Below are positions 1 through 8,768 of a stretch of 35,661 nt of DNA, piece by piece. The stretch comes from Bacteroidota bacterium (lineage in GTDB: Bacteria > Bacteroidota > Bacteroidia > Chitinophagales > Chitinophagaceae). Position 1 is the first letter of the stretch, and the number at the start of each line of letters is the position of its first letter. The translations under genes and the position numbers were made by a program. Location of the stretch: positions 1 through 35,661 of the forward strand of contig JABDFX010000022.1 of the NCBI GenBank assembly GCA_013286315.1, given 5' to 3'. The notes under the pieces are model-generated. The model saw only the letters and a list, made by a program, of their open reading frames with translations. It searched no databases and was not told where the DNA came from.

Positions 1-2
1 TG

Positions 3-245
3 GAAGTAGTGATTTATGGACAGGGCTTGGACCTTGCAATCAAAAACCACTCGGCACAACAGCCGGGTGTTGAAAAAATAATTGCATCAAATAAAGCATC
101 ATTCAAAGTGTGCGCCATGACAATGAAAAGGAATAATATTGACAGTACACAACTGGTGCCGGGTATGGAAATTGTTCCGGATGGTATTTATGAAATAATT
201 TCAAAACAGCAGGCGGGGTGGGGCTATATCAAGGTGGGCCATTGA
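3..245 (+). CDS. DsrE-family protein, C-terminal part (5' end outside window)
   Basis: The reading frame is open to the left edge, so only about the last 80 residues are visible. They carry the DsrE/DsrF-like pattern: a strand ending EVVIYGQGLDLAI, a region with a Cys in 'FKVCAMTMKR', then a hydrophobic turn and the C-terminal motif 'QQAGWGYIKVGH', where DsrE-like proteins usually end in a 'GW.Yi..G' strand. Family members are small cytoplasmic alpha/beta proteins of about 110-150 residues, some involved in sulfur relay, but most Bacteroidota copies have no known function. The next gene follows after 41 bases on the same strand, so co-transcription is possible. The GTG at position 9 is probably internal. 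Family call is fairly secure; function is unknown. Confidence 0.7.
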   Translation, partial: EVVIYGQGLDLAIKNHSAQQPGVEKIIASNKASFKVCAMTMKRNNIDSTQLVPGMEIVPDGIYEIISKQQAGWGYIKVGH

Positions 246-286
246 AGACATAAAAGATATTTTCATTCGCAATAATCATTCATCAT

Positions 287-1390
287 ATGCCCATTTTTAT
301 GGACCGGCACGATGTCTCAGAGGCCGTGACCGCCGAAAATGTAGCTCAAATACACCAGGAAGATTTAAAAATCCAGGGTGAGTTTGGATGCAGGGGACTG
401 ACATATTGGTTTGATGACAAACGGAAAACAGCGTTTTGCTTAATTGAGGCACCCGATGCAAAAGCCATTCAAAAGATGCATGATAAGGCACACGGACAGG
501 TGCCAACTAGCATCATCGAAGTGGAACCCAGCATAGTGGAATCTTTTTTGGGTCGGATTCAGGATCCTGAAAGAGCCCGGGACACGGGATTAAATATTAT
601 CAATGATCCGGCTTTCAGAACCATCATGGTCATTTCTTTAAACCGGATAACACTCAGGAAAGATTCCCGGCCCTTCAAAACTTCATTCGAAAAATTTGAC
701 CAGAATATTCAGAAAACCCTGCATTCGCATGAAGGAAATTTAGTCAGACAAACGGATGATTATTATCTGATTTCCTTTAAATCGGTCACGAACGCAGTGC
801 ACGCAGCTTTGGATATTCAACGAATGAATAGGGAGTTCATGAAGAATGAGAAGAAGGACAAAATGAATATCAAAATCGGGTTAAGTGCCGGTGTGCCGGT
901 TACAGAAAAACAATTGATTTTTGAGGATAGCATTAAACTGGCTGAACGGATTGCTACGCTTATAAAGGGCGAAATCGTTGTTTCCGCTGAGGTAAAGGAA
1001 CTTTACAAAAGCGAGAATGGAAATACGTTTATCAAAGGGAAGGGAATAACATCTCTTATGGAGCCAGACGAGAAATTCATTACGCTATTAATGGATTATA
1101 CGGATAAAGTGTGGAACGATGCAAACCTGAAAGTGGATCATTTTTGTAAACCGCTCGGTCGCAGTAAATCCCAGCTGTACCGTAAAATGATTTTACTCAC
1201 CGGACAGTCGCCAAATACTTTTATAAAAGATTACAGGTTAAAAGAGGCTTTGAAATCTATACAGAAAAGAGTTGGCAATATATCGGAAATCGCGTTTACA
1301 ACAGGTTTTAGCAGTCCTTCCTATTTCACCAAATGCTTTAAAAAGAAGTTCGGTCTCATTCCTGCGGATTATCTTAATGCACAACGTTAA
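287..1390 (+). CDS. DUF4242 / cyclase-like / AraC-HTH fusion regulator
   Basis: A 367-residue three-part protein. Residues 1-95 match the DUF4242 (SCO4226-like, nickel-binding) fold: it opens MPIFMDRHDV and has 'HQEDL', 'GCRGLTYWFD' and an 'AIQKMHDKAHG' helix. Residues 105-250 resemble a class III nucleotide cyclase: 'TDDYYLISF' sits where cyclases have GDGxxxxF, 'KIGLSAG' where they have 'riGlhaG', and 'KLAERIATLIKGEIVVS' where they have 'N.AaRi...GeilvS'. The first metal Asp is replaced ('ISLNRI'), so this domain is probably a sensor rather than an enzyme. Residues 270-367 are an AraC-type double helix-turn-helix ending 'FSSPSYFTKCFKKKFGLIPADY'. It likely binds DNA in response to a metal or nucleotide ligand; the ligand and targets are inferred only. 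The ATG at 287 gives the expected DUF4242 N-terminus. Confidence 0.8.
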   Translation: MPIFMDRHDVSEAVTAENVAQIHQEDLKIQGEFGCRGLTYWFDDKRKTAFCLIEAPDAKAIQKMHDKAHGQVPTSIIEVEPSIVESFLGRIQDPERARDTGLNIINDPAFRTIMVISLNRITLRKDSRPFKTSFEKFDQNIQKTLHSHEGNLVRQTDDYYLISFKSVTNAVHAALDIQRMNREFMKNEKKDKMNIKIGLSAGVPVTEKQLIFEDSIKLAERIATLIKGEIVVSAEVKELYKSENGNTFIKGKGITSLMEPDEKFITLLMDYTDKVWNDANLKVDHFCKPLGRSKSQLYRKMILLTGQSPNTFIKDYRLKEALKSIQKRVGNISEIAFTTGFSSPSYFTKCFKKKFGLIPADYLNAQR

Positions 1391-1461
1391 TGCCCCCGCT
1401 ACATTCTTTTCCGAATCTGATGTAGTCAGGGTGTAGTTAAACTCTCCGGGAAGAATGCTGG

Positions 1462-1764
1462 CTATTTATTAATGTTCAGATTGGAAACTATTTCCTCCCA
1501 TTCACGGTCAAGTGATATATCCGGCATTTTAACACCTGCCTTATGATACCAGTAGCTGGCGTTTGAATGATCCCCTTCCTGCCGGTGAAGGAAAGCATGT
1601 ATGTGGTATGAAAGCGGATCGTTCAAATCCTGAACGATCAGATGTGCTTTTTCCCAATTTCCCCGGCCGGCAAACCAGAGTGCTTTTTCCTGTGCCGAAA
1701 AATCTTCCGGCGGTTCAACCCGGGACAGGGATCTTTTAAATCCTTCCAGGAATATTTCATTCAT
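1462..1764 (-). CDS. Small conserved protein of unknown function
   Basis: A 100-residue soluble protein with no signal peptide or membrane segment. It contains 'ALWFAGRGNWEKAH..VQDL' followed by 'YHIHAFLHRQEGDHSNASYWYHKAG'. This reads like a pair of TPR-like helices with conserved Trp and His, a pattern I recognise from short hypothetical proteins in many bacteria but cannot tie to a function. It starts at an ATG and converges with the upstream regulator gene across 71 bases, so it is its own transcription unit. The 126 bases between it and the lytic transglycosylase gene hold nothing I recognise. Confidence 0.7.
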   Translation of the reverse strand: MNEIFLEGFKRSLSRVEPPEDFSAQEKALWFAGRGNWEKAHLIVQDLNDPLSYHIHAFLHRQEGDHSNASYWYHKAGVKMPDISLDREWEEIVSNLNINK

Positions 1765-1890
1765 ACACTAATTTACAAATATCCTCGCAATCGCAAATTC
1801 ACCGGTAACGAAAAAGCACTGAACAAAATAGCCATCTGAATGCTGTGTGCCGGACTGGAAAAAATAAACAAATCCTTTGAAGTCTCATAA

Positions 1891-2865
1891 TTAAATAATT
1901 TTTTTAGCCCTGTTCAGACTTTCCTGGGATTGTCTCATAAGTCTTTTGAATTTTTGATCTGAAGTTTCTAACTGATTGACCGTGGTTATATTATTCTGAG
2001 GATTATTTGCTTTCGAATCGATTTTAAATCCGAATAATTGGTTTATGTCGAAACGGATTGCCTGCTTCTCTTCTGCTATGAATGGATTGGGATTGATTAT
2101 CTCGTGGATTTTCGGAACCTGATTTGATTTCACAAATTCCTTCACCATTTTTTTAAATTCCAGGTTTTCTGCTCTTGTTAATGTTGTTTCACTTCCCCGG
2201 CCTTCAAAATAATAATGGGTCGCAATGAATTTTTTAACATGATCTCTGCTCTCTGCCGGAAGGTAATTCTGCAGAACCCAGAAGTTTTTACTGCCGGATT
2301 TCTGAATGGCATTGTAAACCGGCTTCGGACCACCGTTGTACGCCGCCAGTACCAATAGCCAGTCATTAAATTGCGCATAGAGATCCCTCAGATATCTGGC
2401 TGCTGCAATCGTACTTTTATAGTAGTTGGTACGTTCGTCATTTTGATGACTTGTTTTTAAACCCAAAACCTGCGCGGTGGCCGGCATTAGCTGCCAGGGG
2501 CCACGGGCACCTACACGACTTAGTGCAGATGGCTTTAGTTCAGATTCAATAACGGCGAGATATTTTAATTCGAGAGGTAGATGATATATATTAAGTACTG
2601 AATCGATAATTGAAAAAGGAACCACACTTCGTTTCTTGACTCTGACGAGGCATTCTTTACTATTCCTAATATATTTCTTAACGAATAAAGCTCCATTTTT
2701 ATTCAGTCTTATTACGGGCTTATCGGACGCTGGTTCCGTTTCTTTTGCCGGCAGCCTGGACTCATGGAAAGAGTGGGCTGATAACGGGCTTACGGTAATT
2801 GAAGTCGTGATCAGTAAGAAAGCATTGCACAGATAGAATGCCTTCACAAATTGAGTTTTCAACAT
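1891..2865 (-). CDS. Secreted lytic murein transglycosylase (SLT/MltD-like)
   Basis: Cleaves the MurNAc-GlcNAc bond of peptidoglycan in the periplasm, forming 1,6-anhydroMurNAc ends. From the ATG at 2865 the protein has 324 residues and opens with a hydrophobic signal peptide ('FYLCNAFLLITTSITVSPLSAHS'-like, split around residues 8-32). The frame continues upstream to a TTG at 2889, but the ATG places the basic residues and hydrophobic core better. The SLT signature is complete: 'YLAVIESELKP' with catalytic Glu at about residue 107, 'ARGPWQLMPATA', 'AARYLRDLY' and 'VLAAYNGGP'. MltD usually carries LysM repeats at the C-terminus; none are seen here, only a polar Asn/Gln-rich tail, so this is a short form. 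The 256 bases upstream (2866-3121) hold no gene that I can support. Confidence 0.9.
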   Translation of the reverse strand: MLKTQFVKAFYLCNAFLLITTSITVSPLSAHSFHESRLPAKETEPASDKPVIRLNKNGALFVKKYIRNSKECLVRVKKRSVVPFSIIDSVLNIYHLPLELKYLAVIESELKPSALSRVGARGPWQLMPATAQVLGLKTSHQNDERTNYYKSTIAAARYLRDLYAQFNDWLLVLAAYNGGPKPVYNAIQKSGSKNFWVLQNYLPAESRDHVKKFIATHYYFEGRGSETTLTRAENLEFKKMVKEFVKSNQVPKIHEIINPNPFIAEEKQAIRFDINQLFGFKIDSKANNPQNNITTVNQLETSDQKFKRLMRQSQESLNRAKKII

Positions 2866-3121
2866 CGTTTTAGTTTTAGGTAAAAACAATGCCGTCCCTG
2901 AGGGATTGGATTAGGAACAAGAAAAGTGAGACATAGGAGTATTGGCAGGATTCAGTCAGCGTATACCGGGGGGTTGGGCGTTTGGGCTTTTCAGTTTTCC
3001 GGCTGCTGTAATTCGTATGGAGCCCAAGATAATACCCTCTGCCGGCTGATCCTAGGGGCTTTTACTAAGGAAAACAACGTGCCCATAAAATGGTGAATAT
3101 CAGTATATTATGTTGTAAAGT

Positions 3122-4636
3122 CTATATGTTGGAAACGGGCAGAAGGGATTGCGGGATATTTTGATAACAAACGGGCCTGGTAAAGCGATAAATGGAACCG
3201 GTTCCTACTGAAGTTACCCTGCTATCGGTTGTAGCCGGATAGGGTCCACCATGTACCATGGCATGGCAAACTTCCACTCCGGTGGGGAAACCGTTCATAA
3301 TTACCCTGCCCACTTTTTGAGTCAGAAGATCTATTAGCTCTCTTGCTGTCGTGTAGTCATTTTCTGCTGCATGAATGGTTCCGGTTAACTGACCGGGCAT
3401 TACTTCTGCCAGGCGGAACATTTCATCGAAACTATCCGCCAATACGGCTACGGTAGACGGACCAAAAACTTCTTCAAAATATTCCGGATTTTGCATAAGA
3501 TTTTTGGCACTAACCGTTATGATACTTGGTTTGATATCCGTTTCAGCAGTTATGGTTTGAATCGAAGCACCTCCCATTTTATGCTGTTTCTCCAGTCCCG
3601 ATTTATATGCGTCCGTTATTCCCTTTGTGAGCAGCGGGTGAATAGGGGTAGCAGACAATCCATCGGCCACATGCTGAATAAATAATTTGCTGTCCTCATT
3701 ATTGATTAAAATACAAAAGCCGGGATTGGTACAAAATTGTCCCGAGCCCATGGTTACTGATTGACCAAATTGCAGGGCCAGTGATTTGGCACCCAGTGTG
3801 ACTGCTTCCGGTAAAAAGAAAACTGGATTCACGCTACCCATTTCGGCATAAACAGGAATGGGTTCAGGTCTTCTTGCCGCGAGATCGTATAATGCTTTTC
3901 CTCCTTTGAAAGATCCCGTAAAAGCGACTGCTTTTATCAGTGGGTGGGTAGCCAGTGCACCGCCTACTTCATTTGACAATCCGTGTAGCATGGAAAAAGT
4001 ACCGTCGGGCATTCCTGTTTCCTTAGCAGCTTTTGCAATCGCATTGCCAATCAACTGGCAGGTCGCCGGATGTGCAGGGTGTGCTTTGAATACCACCGGG
4101 CAACCCGATGCTAATGCGGATACCGTATCACCACCCGCGACTGAAAATGCCAGGGGAAAATTACTTGCACCAAATACAGCTACAACGCCGATGGGTACCT
4201 GCATTTGTATCATTCCGGGACGCGCAACCGGTTTTCTGTCAGGCAACGGTTCATCAATAATTTCTTTATTCCACTTTCCGTCAAGCAAGAGTTGGCCAAA
4301 CAGTCTTAGCTGACCGGTTGTCCGGCCTCTTTCTCCGGTAAGTCTTGTTAATGGCAGGGCAGTTTCTTCATTGATTATTTTTAGTAAATCATCTCCCAAC
4401 GCTTCTATATTGCTGGCAATCGTTTCCAAAAACGAACTCCTTTGAGCAGAGCTTGTTTTCCTGTACAATGCGAAGGCACTGTTAGCCAGCACTATGCTCT
4501 CATTTATTTCAGTTTTGGTTGCTTCTCTGAACGCAGGCGACAGTGGCTTGCCCGTGTACGGATCAAATCCATGGAATATTTCACCGTTCGATTGCACATT
4601 GCGATATCCTATGATTTGTGAAGGTATAATTTCCAT
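3122..4636 (-). CDS. 2,5-dioxovalerate / alpha-ketoglutarate semialdehyde dehydrogenase
   Basis: NAD(P)-dependent oxidation of 2,5-dioxopentanoate to 2-oxoglutarate, the last step of non-phosphorylative pentose (and glucarate or hydroxyproline) breakdown. The protein has 504 residues, normal for the type. Aldehyde dehydrogenase motifs are present: 'FGASNFP' (Asn159), 'VFKAHPAHP' (Lys184), 'FTGS' (239-242), 'AEMGSVNP' (Glu265) and 'GSGQFCTNPG' (catalytic Cys302). The 'KAHPAHP' and 'GQFCTNPG' versions are typical of the KGSADH subgroup rather than of general ALDHs. Its ATG shares one base with the stop codon of the FAH-family gene (TGATG), so the two are translationally coupled. That pairing is what makes the substrate call likely. 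Alternative: a general NADP-dependent aldehyde dehydrogenase. Confidence 0.88.
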   Translation of the reverse strand: MEIIPSQIIGYRNVQSNGEIFHGFDPYTGKPLSPAFREATKTEINESIVLANSAFALYRKTSSAQRSSFLETIASNIEALGDDLLKIINEETALPLTRLTGERGRTTGQLRLFGQLLLDGKWNKEIIDEPLPDRKPVARPGMIQMQVPIGVVAVFGASNFPLAFSVAGGDTVSALASGCPVVFKAHPAHPATCQLIGNAIAKAAKETGMPDGTFSMLHGLSNEVGGALATHPLIKAVAFTGSFKGGKALYDLAARRPEPIPVYAEMGSVNPVFFLPEAVTLGAKSLALQFGQSVTMGSGQFCTNPGFCILINNEDSKLFIQHVADGLSATPIHPLLTKGITDAYKSGLEKQHKMGGASIQTITAETDIKPSIITVSAKNLMQNPEYFEEVFGPSTVAVLADSFDEMFRLAEVMPGQLTGTIHAAENDYTTARELIDLLTQKVGRVIMNGFPTGVEVCHAMVHGGPYPATTDSRVTSVGTGSIYRFTRPVCYQNIPQSLLPVSNI

Positions 4637-5472
4637 CAGGCGACTGTATTTTTAAGTTCCCCGATATGATCTATACGAATGACAATAACATCGCCGCTCT
4701 GAAGTGTAAAGTCGTTTGGGGGAACCAGGCAGGTTCCTGTCATTAATAAACAACCGAAAGGGAAGGTGCATTCGCGGAATAAGAATTCTACCAGTTCAAC
4801 ATGTCCCCGTTTCATTTTGCTGATTGAAATTTCTTCAGCATACATGGTTGTACCCCATCTGTTAATCTGCATATTGATTTTCGTTTCGGGAGAAATAGGA
4901 TCAGCTGATATATACACGCAGGGACCGACAGCTGCAGAGCCATCATAACTTTTTGCCTGTGGCAGGTAGAGCGGGTTTTCACCTTCAATGCTCCTGCTGC
5001 TCATGTCATTTCCTATAGTATATCCTATGATATTTCCAGTATTATTGATTACCAATGTGAGTTCCGGCTCAGGCACATTCCAGGTAGAATCTTTCCTGAT
5101 TCTGACTTTGTCACCCGTTCCGACACAGCGATAAGGTGTTGCCTTAAAAAATAATTCAGGACGCACGGCATCATATACCATGTCGTAAAAACTTCCGCCA
5201 CCCGCATCTTTCGATTCTTCCATGCGCGCATCCCTGCTTCTCGTATAAGTAACTCCCGCCGCCCAAATTTCCTGACTTTGAATGGGGGCCTGAATGACCA
5301 ATTCATTCAATATATCTTTATTTCCCAGGGGTTTTTTTTCAGACAGTCCCTCCCATACTGATTTGAACAAATCAGGTTGGTTTATAAATGAGTCCCAGGA
5401 CACGTATTCAGACAGAAAGATACTTCCTTCGGATTCTATAAATATTCCTGTCGTTGTGTTATATATTTTCAT
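4636..5472 (-). CDS. FAH-family protein, likely 2-keto-3-deoxypentonate dehydratase
   Basis: The 278-residue protein has the fumarylacetoacetate-hydrolase fold. Its metal site is visible as 'VPEPELTLV' (Glu135, Glu137) and '[10 protein letters not shown]' (Asp156), followed by the conserved '[13 protein letters not shown]'. Family members either hydrolyse C-C bonds or, as in archaeal KdaD, dehydrate 2-keto-3-deoxy-pentonate to 2,5-dioxopentanoate. KdaD is similar in length and keeps the E-x-E...D site. The next gene in the operon, overlapping by one base, encodes the enzyme that uses exactly that product, so dehydratase is the favoured inference. The sugar acid (arabinonate or xylonate) cannot be told from sequence. 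A purine-rich stretch just upstream of the ATG may act as a ribosome site. Family call is firm; substrate is inferred from context. Confidence 0.85.
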   Translation of the reverse strand: MKIYNTTTGIFIESEGSIFLSEYVSWDSFINQPDLFKSVWEGLSEKKPLGNKDILNELVIQAPIQSQEIWAAGVTYTRSRDARMEESKDAGGGSFYDMVYDAVRPELFFKATPYRCVGTGDKVRIRKDSTWNVPEPELTLVINNTGNIIGYTIGNDMSSRSIEGENPLYLPQAKSYDGSAAVGPCVYISADPISPETKINMQINRWGTTMYAEEISISKMKRGHVELVEFLFRECTFPFGCLLMTGTCLVPPNDFTLQSGDVIVIRIDHIGELKNTVA

Positions 5473-5527
5473 CTTCCCGGGATTTCCGATTTAATTTGAC
5501 AACGAAAGTATGCAACTTTTAAATTGT

Positions 5528-6235
5528 CTAAAGAAGATGGATCCGGCCATTTCTTCTTTCATACCGGGATATGCCATCCTTACCGGCGATAATGGCCCCA
5601 TTCACCAACTGATAAAAAAGAGATATTTCAACAATTCCTGTAATTTTTTTGCACTGAACCTGAAGATTTTCCAGTTCGGGCCATTCATGAAAATGGCAGT
5701 CCAACAGGAAATTTCCATTCCTTGTTAGTACAGGTTCATATTCCTGATCTGGTAATAAACGTATGGCAAGTACAGATACAGGATATAATGATGACATGAT
5801 TCTCTGAACATATGCCATGGCTAACGGAAGAACTTCCAATACCAAAGGGAATGCAGGATCCAGCCTTTGAACAAATTTCGAGTCGTCGCCTATAATGACG
5901 AACTTTTTTGCCATGGAAGCCAGTAATTTTTCCATCGTATGAATGCCTGATCCACTCTTCAAAGCATTCAGATTGCCATCGATCTGATCACAGCCGTCAA
6001 AATAAATATCGAGTGTATCTATGCCGGAAATATCATTTACCAATACATCTCTTCGCTGAAGAAACTCCAGTGTTTGAAGAGATGAGGTATACAATCTGAT
6101 CTCTAAACCTGCATTTATTCTTTCTATCAGATATTCTGCCAGCAAACGAACAGTAGATCCGTCACCCAAACCTACTGATGTATTGTCTTCTACAATCGTA
6201 CTGGCAATCCGGGCCGCTTCTTTTTTAAAGTCCAT
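5528..6235 (-). CDS. Divergent ribose-5-phosphate isomerase A-like protein
   Basis: RpiA interconverts ribose-5-P and ribulose-5-P. This 235-residue protein aligns along its full length with E. coli RpiA from memory, and the catalytic set is kept: Asp80, Asp83, Lys93, Glu102 and Lys120 (E. coli 81, 84, 94, 103, 121). The family strings are altered, however: 'GTGSTA' reads 'GLGDGSTV' (Thr to Asp25 in the phosphate-binding loop), 'DGADEI' reads 'DGCDQI', and 'KGGGAALTREK' reads 'KSGSGIHTMEK'. A housekeeping RpiA would not be expected to lose these, so this may be a specialised paralog. It is the first gene of the operon with the FAH and aldehyde dehydrogenase genes (55-base gap), which points to pentose or pentonate catabolism. 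No gene symbol is given because of the substitutions. Confidence 0.75.
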   Translation of the reverse strand: MDFKKEAARIASTIVEDNTSVGLGDGSTVRLLAEYLIERINAGLEIRLYTSSLQTLEFLQRRDVLVNDISGIDTLDIYFDGCDQIDGNLNALKSGSGIHTMEKLLASMAKKFVIIGDDSKFVQRLDPAFPLVLEVLPLAMAYVQRIMSSLYPVSVLAIRLLPDQEYEPVLTRNGNFLLDCHFHEWPELENLQVQCKKITGIVEISLFYQLVNGAIIAGKDGISRYERRNGRIHLL

Positions 6236-6317
6236 GATGAAAATAAAATTAGCGTAATCCGGATGATTTCCTGCTACTTCAATTATACATCATTAAAAAA
6301 GCCTGTCCGTTCATTCA

Positions 6318-6884
6318 TTACTTACCGGGTTCAAAACACAGAAAAACTTTTCCGTTATGGAATATCCTTGAGCTCATCAGTTTCAATGAAAGCATTTTGT
6401 TCATACCATCGAACATGGTCCTTCCATTGCCGAGCGCCACGGGATTTACGATGATCTGGTACTCATCGATTATTTGCTGAGAGGCAAGTTGGGAAATAAT
6501 ACTGCCACTTCCCATAATGACCATTGCGGGTCCCGATTCATTTTTCATTTTTCGAATTGCTGATACGATATCGGTCTTTATCAGTTTTGTATTATTCCAC
6601 AATGCCTTTTCCATGGTTCTTGAAAACACCACTTTCTGCATATTGTTCATTCCTTTGGCTACAACAGGATCATGCTGTTCCGCCATCGCCGTGGGCCAGT
6701 ACCCGGCCATCAGATCATAGGTGACTCTGCCAAATAATAACTGACCTTCTCCACTGGCATTTCCTGCCACGAATGCCGCATATTCCGGATCATCATTTCC
6801 AGTATGTGCCCATTTGAAATCGCCGTTCTCACCGGTAAAATAACCGTCAATGGATATGTGATTAAATACGATTAATTTTCGCAT
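6318..6884 (-). CDS. Dihydrofolate reductase-family protein (RibD C-terminal-like)
   Basis: A 188-residue protein of the DHFR/RibD-C fold (YyaP/YwjB group). Seen are the N-terminal strand 'MRKLIVFNHISIDGYF', the 'LLFGRVTYDLMAGYWP' helix, 'VVFSRTMEKALWNNT', the NADPH-binding 'VIMGSGSIISQL' and 'NPVALGNGRTMF'. Members are presumed NADPH-dependent reductases, but most, including this group, have no known substrate; they are distinct from FolA. It is transcribed alone: 82 bases separate it from the RpiA-like gene downstream on the same strand, and the upstream neighbour is divergent. The start ATG gives the family's usual N-terminus. Confidence 0.85.
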   Translation of the reverse strand: MRKLIVFNHISIDGYFTGENGDFKWAHTGNDDPEYAAFVAGNASGEGQLLFGRVTYDLMAGYWPTAMAEQHDPVVAKGMNNMQKVVFSRTMEKALWNNTKLIKTDIVSAIRKMKNESGPAMVIMGSGSIISQLASQQIIDEYQIIVNPVALGNGRTMFDGMNKMLSLKLMSSRIFHNGKVFLCFEPGK

Positions 6885-7072
6885 AATATGTCTTTAATGT
6901 TAAAAAATTGAGTTTATAATAAGATAACAAGTGAGAGGGGCGATATAGGACATTTCCGGTTAATCCGTTTGCTGCCTTTCGCATAGCAATTTCTGCCGCT
7001 TATGCATTCTGTCAATCGGAAATAATAAATATTCAGAAAATGGGTTACATTCAAACTTAACCACTGCTCATC

Positions 7073-8602
7073 ATGAGAAAATTAACCGGTCTAATTCTTA
7101 CTACTTATCTGGCTGCCTGTTTTGCAGCTTCTGGTATTGCCCAGATACCTGCGGGCCAGATTCCGCTGAAATCAGATTCCGCCAGTCCCGAAGTTTCAAT
7201 AACAAAGCACTCGGCAACTATCGGGGGCAAACTCATTCATTATACTGCTACGGCAGGTACCGTTCTTCTAAAAAATGAAAAGGAAGATTCTGTTGCGCTC
7301 CTGGGATTTACGGCATATATAAAAGACGGAGAACCGGATCCGGGAAACAGACCCATTACTTTTGCTTACAATGGAGGCCCCGGTTCATCATCTATGTGGC
7401 TTCACATGGGTGCGTTGGGCCCCCGTGTGGTTGTTACCAACGATGCGGGCCTCACAGCCCCGGCCCCATATAAAACAGTAGAAAATACAAATTCCATTCT
7501 CGATGTAACCGATCTGGTTATGATCGATCCGGTGGGAACGGGTTTAAGTCATCCCATCGGTAAGGCTACCGTAAAGGACTTCTGGGGTGTCGATCAGGAT
7601 ATCAAATCCGTCAGCCAGTTTATTAAGCAATATATAACGGGCAACGACCGGTGGAATTCACCTAAGTATTTACTGGGAGAGAGTTATGGTACCATGCGAT
7701 CAGCGGGTGTTTCGGATTATCTTTTTGAAAGCATGGGCATTCAGGTAAATGGTGTGATCCTGGTTTCATCCGTACTCGATTTTCATACACTCACCTTCAA
7801 GGATGATCTTTCTTTTGAATTGTATTTACCCACTTATGCTGCTGTAGCATGGTATCATAAAAAAATTCCCAATACACCCGACGGGCTTGAATCATTTTTA
7901 AAAGAAGTCAGGACTTTTGCTTCCGGTGAGTATGCAGCAGCACTCAGCAAGGGCGATGCGCTCAGTGATGCAGAAAAGGATCAGGTTCTTGTAAAACTCT
8001 CGAATTATACAGGCGTCAGTAAGGATTATTGGAGCAAAGGCAATTTACGGCTTCGTGAAGAAGTCTTCACTGATGAACTGCTGCGAAATGAGCACATGAC
8101 AGTAGGCAGGCTGGACGCACGTTATAAGGGAATCAACCGGGACCTCCTGAGTGAAAATTCACAGGACGATCCGCAGTCCACACAAATCAGTTCGGCTTAT
8201 ATAGCTTCTTTCATGAATTATTTTTATACCGAGCTGAAAGTAAACAAGAGCCTGAATTACAAAATAAACGCCTATAACACCGAAGGATTCAAATGGGATT
8301 TCAGCCGGAAGAAAAACGGTGACAATGGTGGTCTGTATCTTCCCAATACAGGTGAAGACCTTGCCAGTCTGATGAGTAAGAATCCAAATGTAAAGATCCT
8401 GGTGCTGAATGGTTATTACGATCTGGCCACGCCTTTCTATGCTACGGAATATACTTTCGATCATCTGGCTCTGGAGAAGAAAATAAAAAATAATATCAGT
8501 ATGAAGTATTTTGAGGCGGGACATATGATGTATGTAAATCCCGCATCACTTATATTGTTCAAGAAAACAGTGGCGGATTTTATACAGGGTACAACCCGGT
8601 GA
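7073..8602 (+). CDS. Secreted serine carboxypeptidase, peptidase S10 family
   Basis: Releases C-terminal amino acids from peptides outside the cytoplasm. The 509-residue protein has a signal peptide ('MRKLTGLILTTYLAACFAAS', cleavage near 'GIAQ'). It carries every S10 landmark: 'NGGPGSSSMWLHMGALGP' (substrate-recognition and oxyanion loop), 'GESYGT' with nucleophile Ser204, 'NGYYDLATPF' with Asp450, and 'EAGHMMY' with His484. S10 enzymes are best known from eukaryotes, but close relatives are common in Bacteroidota and Acidobacteriota. The AT-rich 188-base spacer upstream separates it from a divergent gene. An imperfect palindrome lies after the stop codon (8657-8687). Confidence 0.93.
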   Translation: MRKLTGLILTTYLAACFAASGIAQIPAGQIPLKSDSASPEVSITKHSATIGGKLIHYTATAGTVLLKNEKEDSVALLGFTAYIKDGEPDPGNRPITFAYNGGPGSSSMWLHMGALGPRVVVTNDAGLTAPAPYKTVENTNSILDVTDLVMIDPVGTGLSHPIGKATVKDFWGVDQDIKSVSQFIKQYITGNDRWNSPKYLLGESYGTMRSAGVSDYLFESMGIQVNGVILVSSVLDFHTLTFKDDLSFELYLPTYAAVAWYHKKIPNTPDGLESFLKEVRTFASGEYAAALSKGDALSDAEKDQVLVKLSNYTGVSKDYWSKGNLRLREEVFTDELLRNEHMTVGRLDARYKGINRDLLSENSQDDPQSTQISSAYIASFMNYFYTELKVNKSLNYKINAYNTEGFKWDFSRKKNGDNGGLYLPNTGEDLASLMSKNPNVKILVLNGYYDLATPFYATEYTFDHLALEKKIKNNISMKYFEAGHMMYVNPASLILFKKTVADFIQGTTR

Positions 8603-8656
8603 TACGGGAATGCCAGCGCGGCAGAATAAGGCGTTTATGGTCCTGAAGGCGATCCC

Positions 8657-8687
8657 CGGGATGTACCGCAGGCGCCTCCGCATCCCG
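8657..8687 (+). terminator. Palindrome downstream of S10 peptidase gene
   Basis: Arms CGGGATG (8657-8663) and CATCCCG (8681-8687) flank the perfect 8-base palindrome AGGCGCCT (8670-8677). No U-run follows, only 'ATAAATCATTT', so it is not a classical intrinsic terminator. It lies 55 bases after the S10 stop codon and 82 before the permease start, and could be a terminator, attenuator or RNA-processing hairpin. Confidence 0.35.
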
Positions 8688-8768
8688 ATAAATCATTTAA
8701 ATATTAAAGAATGAGGTCATCGGCAAACAGTCTGGAGGAAGTGATAAAATAGTATCTTACCGTACATT

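Noticed and set aside
1617-1639. Perfect 9-bp inverted repeat (GATCGTTCA / TGAACGATC) with a 5-base loop
   Set aside because: It lies inside the coding sequence of the 100-aa protein; about one such perfect stem is expected by chance in a window of this size.
3030-3062. AGCCC ... GGGGCTTTT as a possible terminator
   Set aside because: The loop is long, the T-run is on the plus strand, and no plus-strand gene ends there.
3858-4313. 151-residue frame on the plus strand
   Set aside because: Opposite-strand shadow of the aldehyde dehydrogenase gene, whose motifs are complete.
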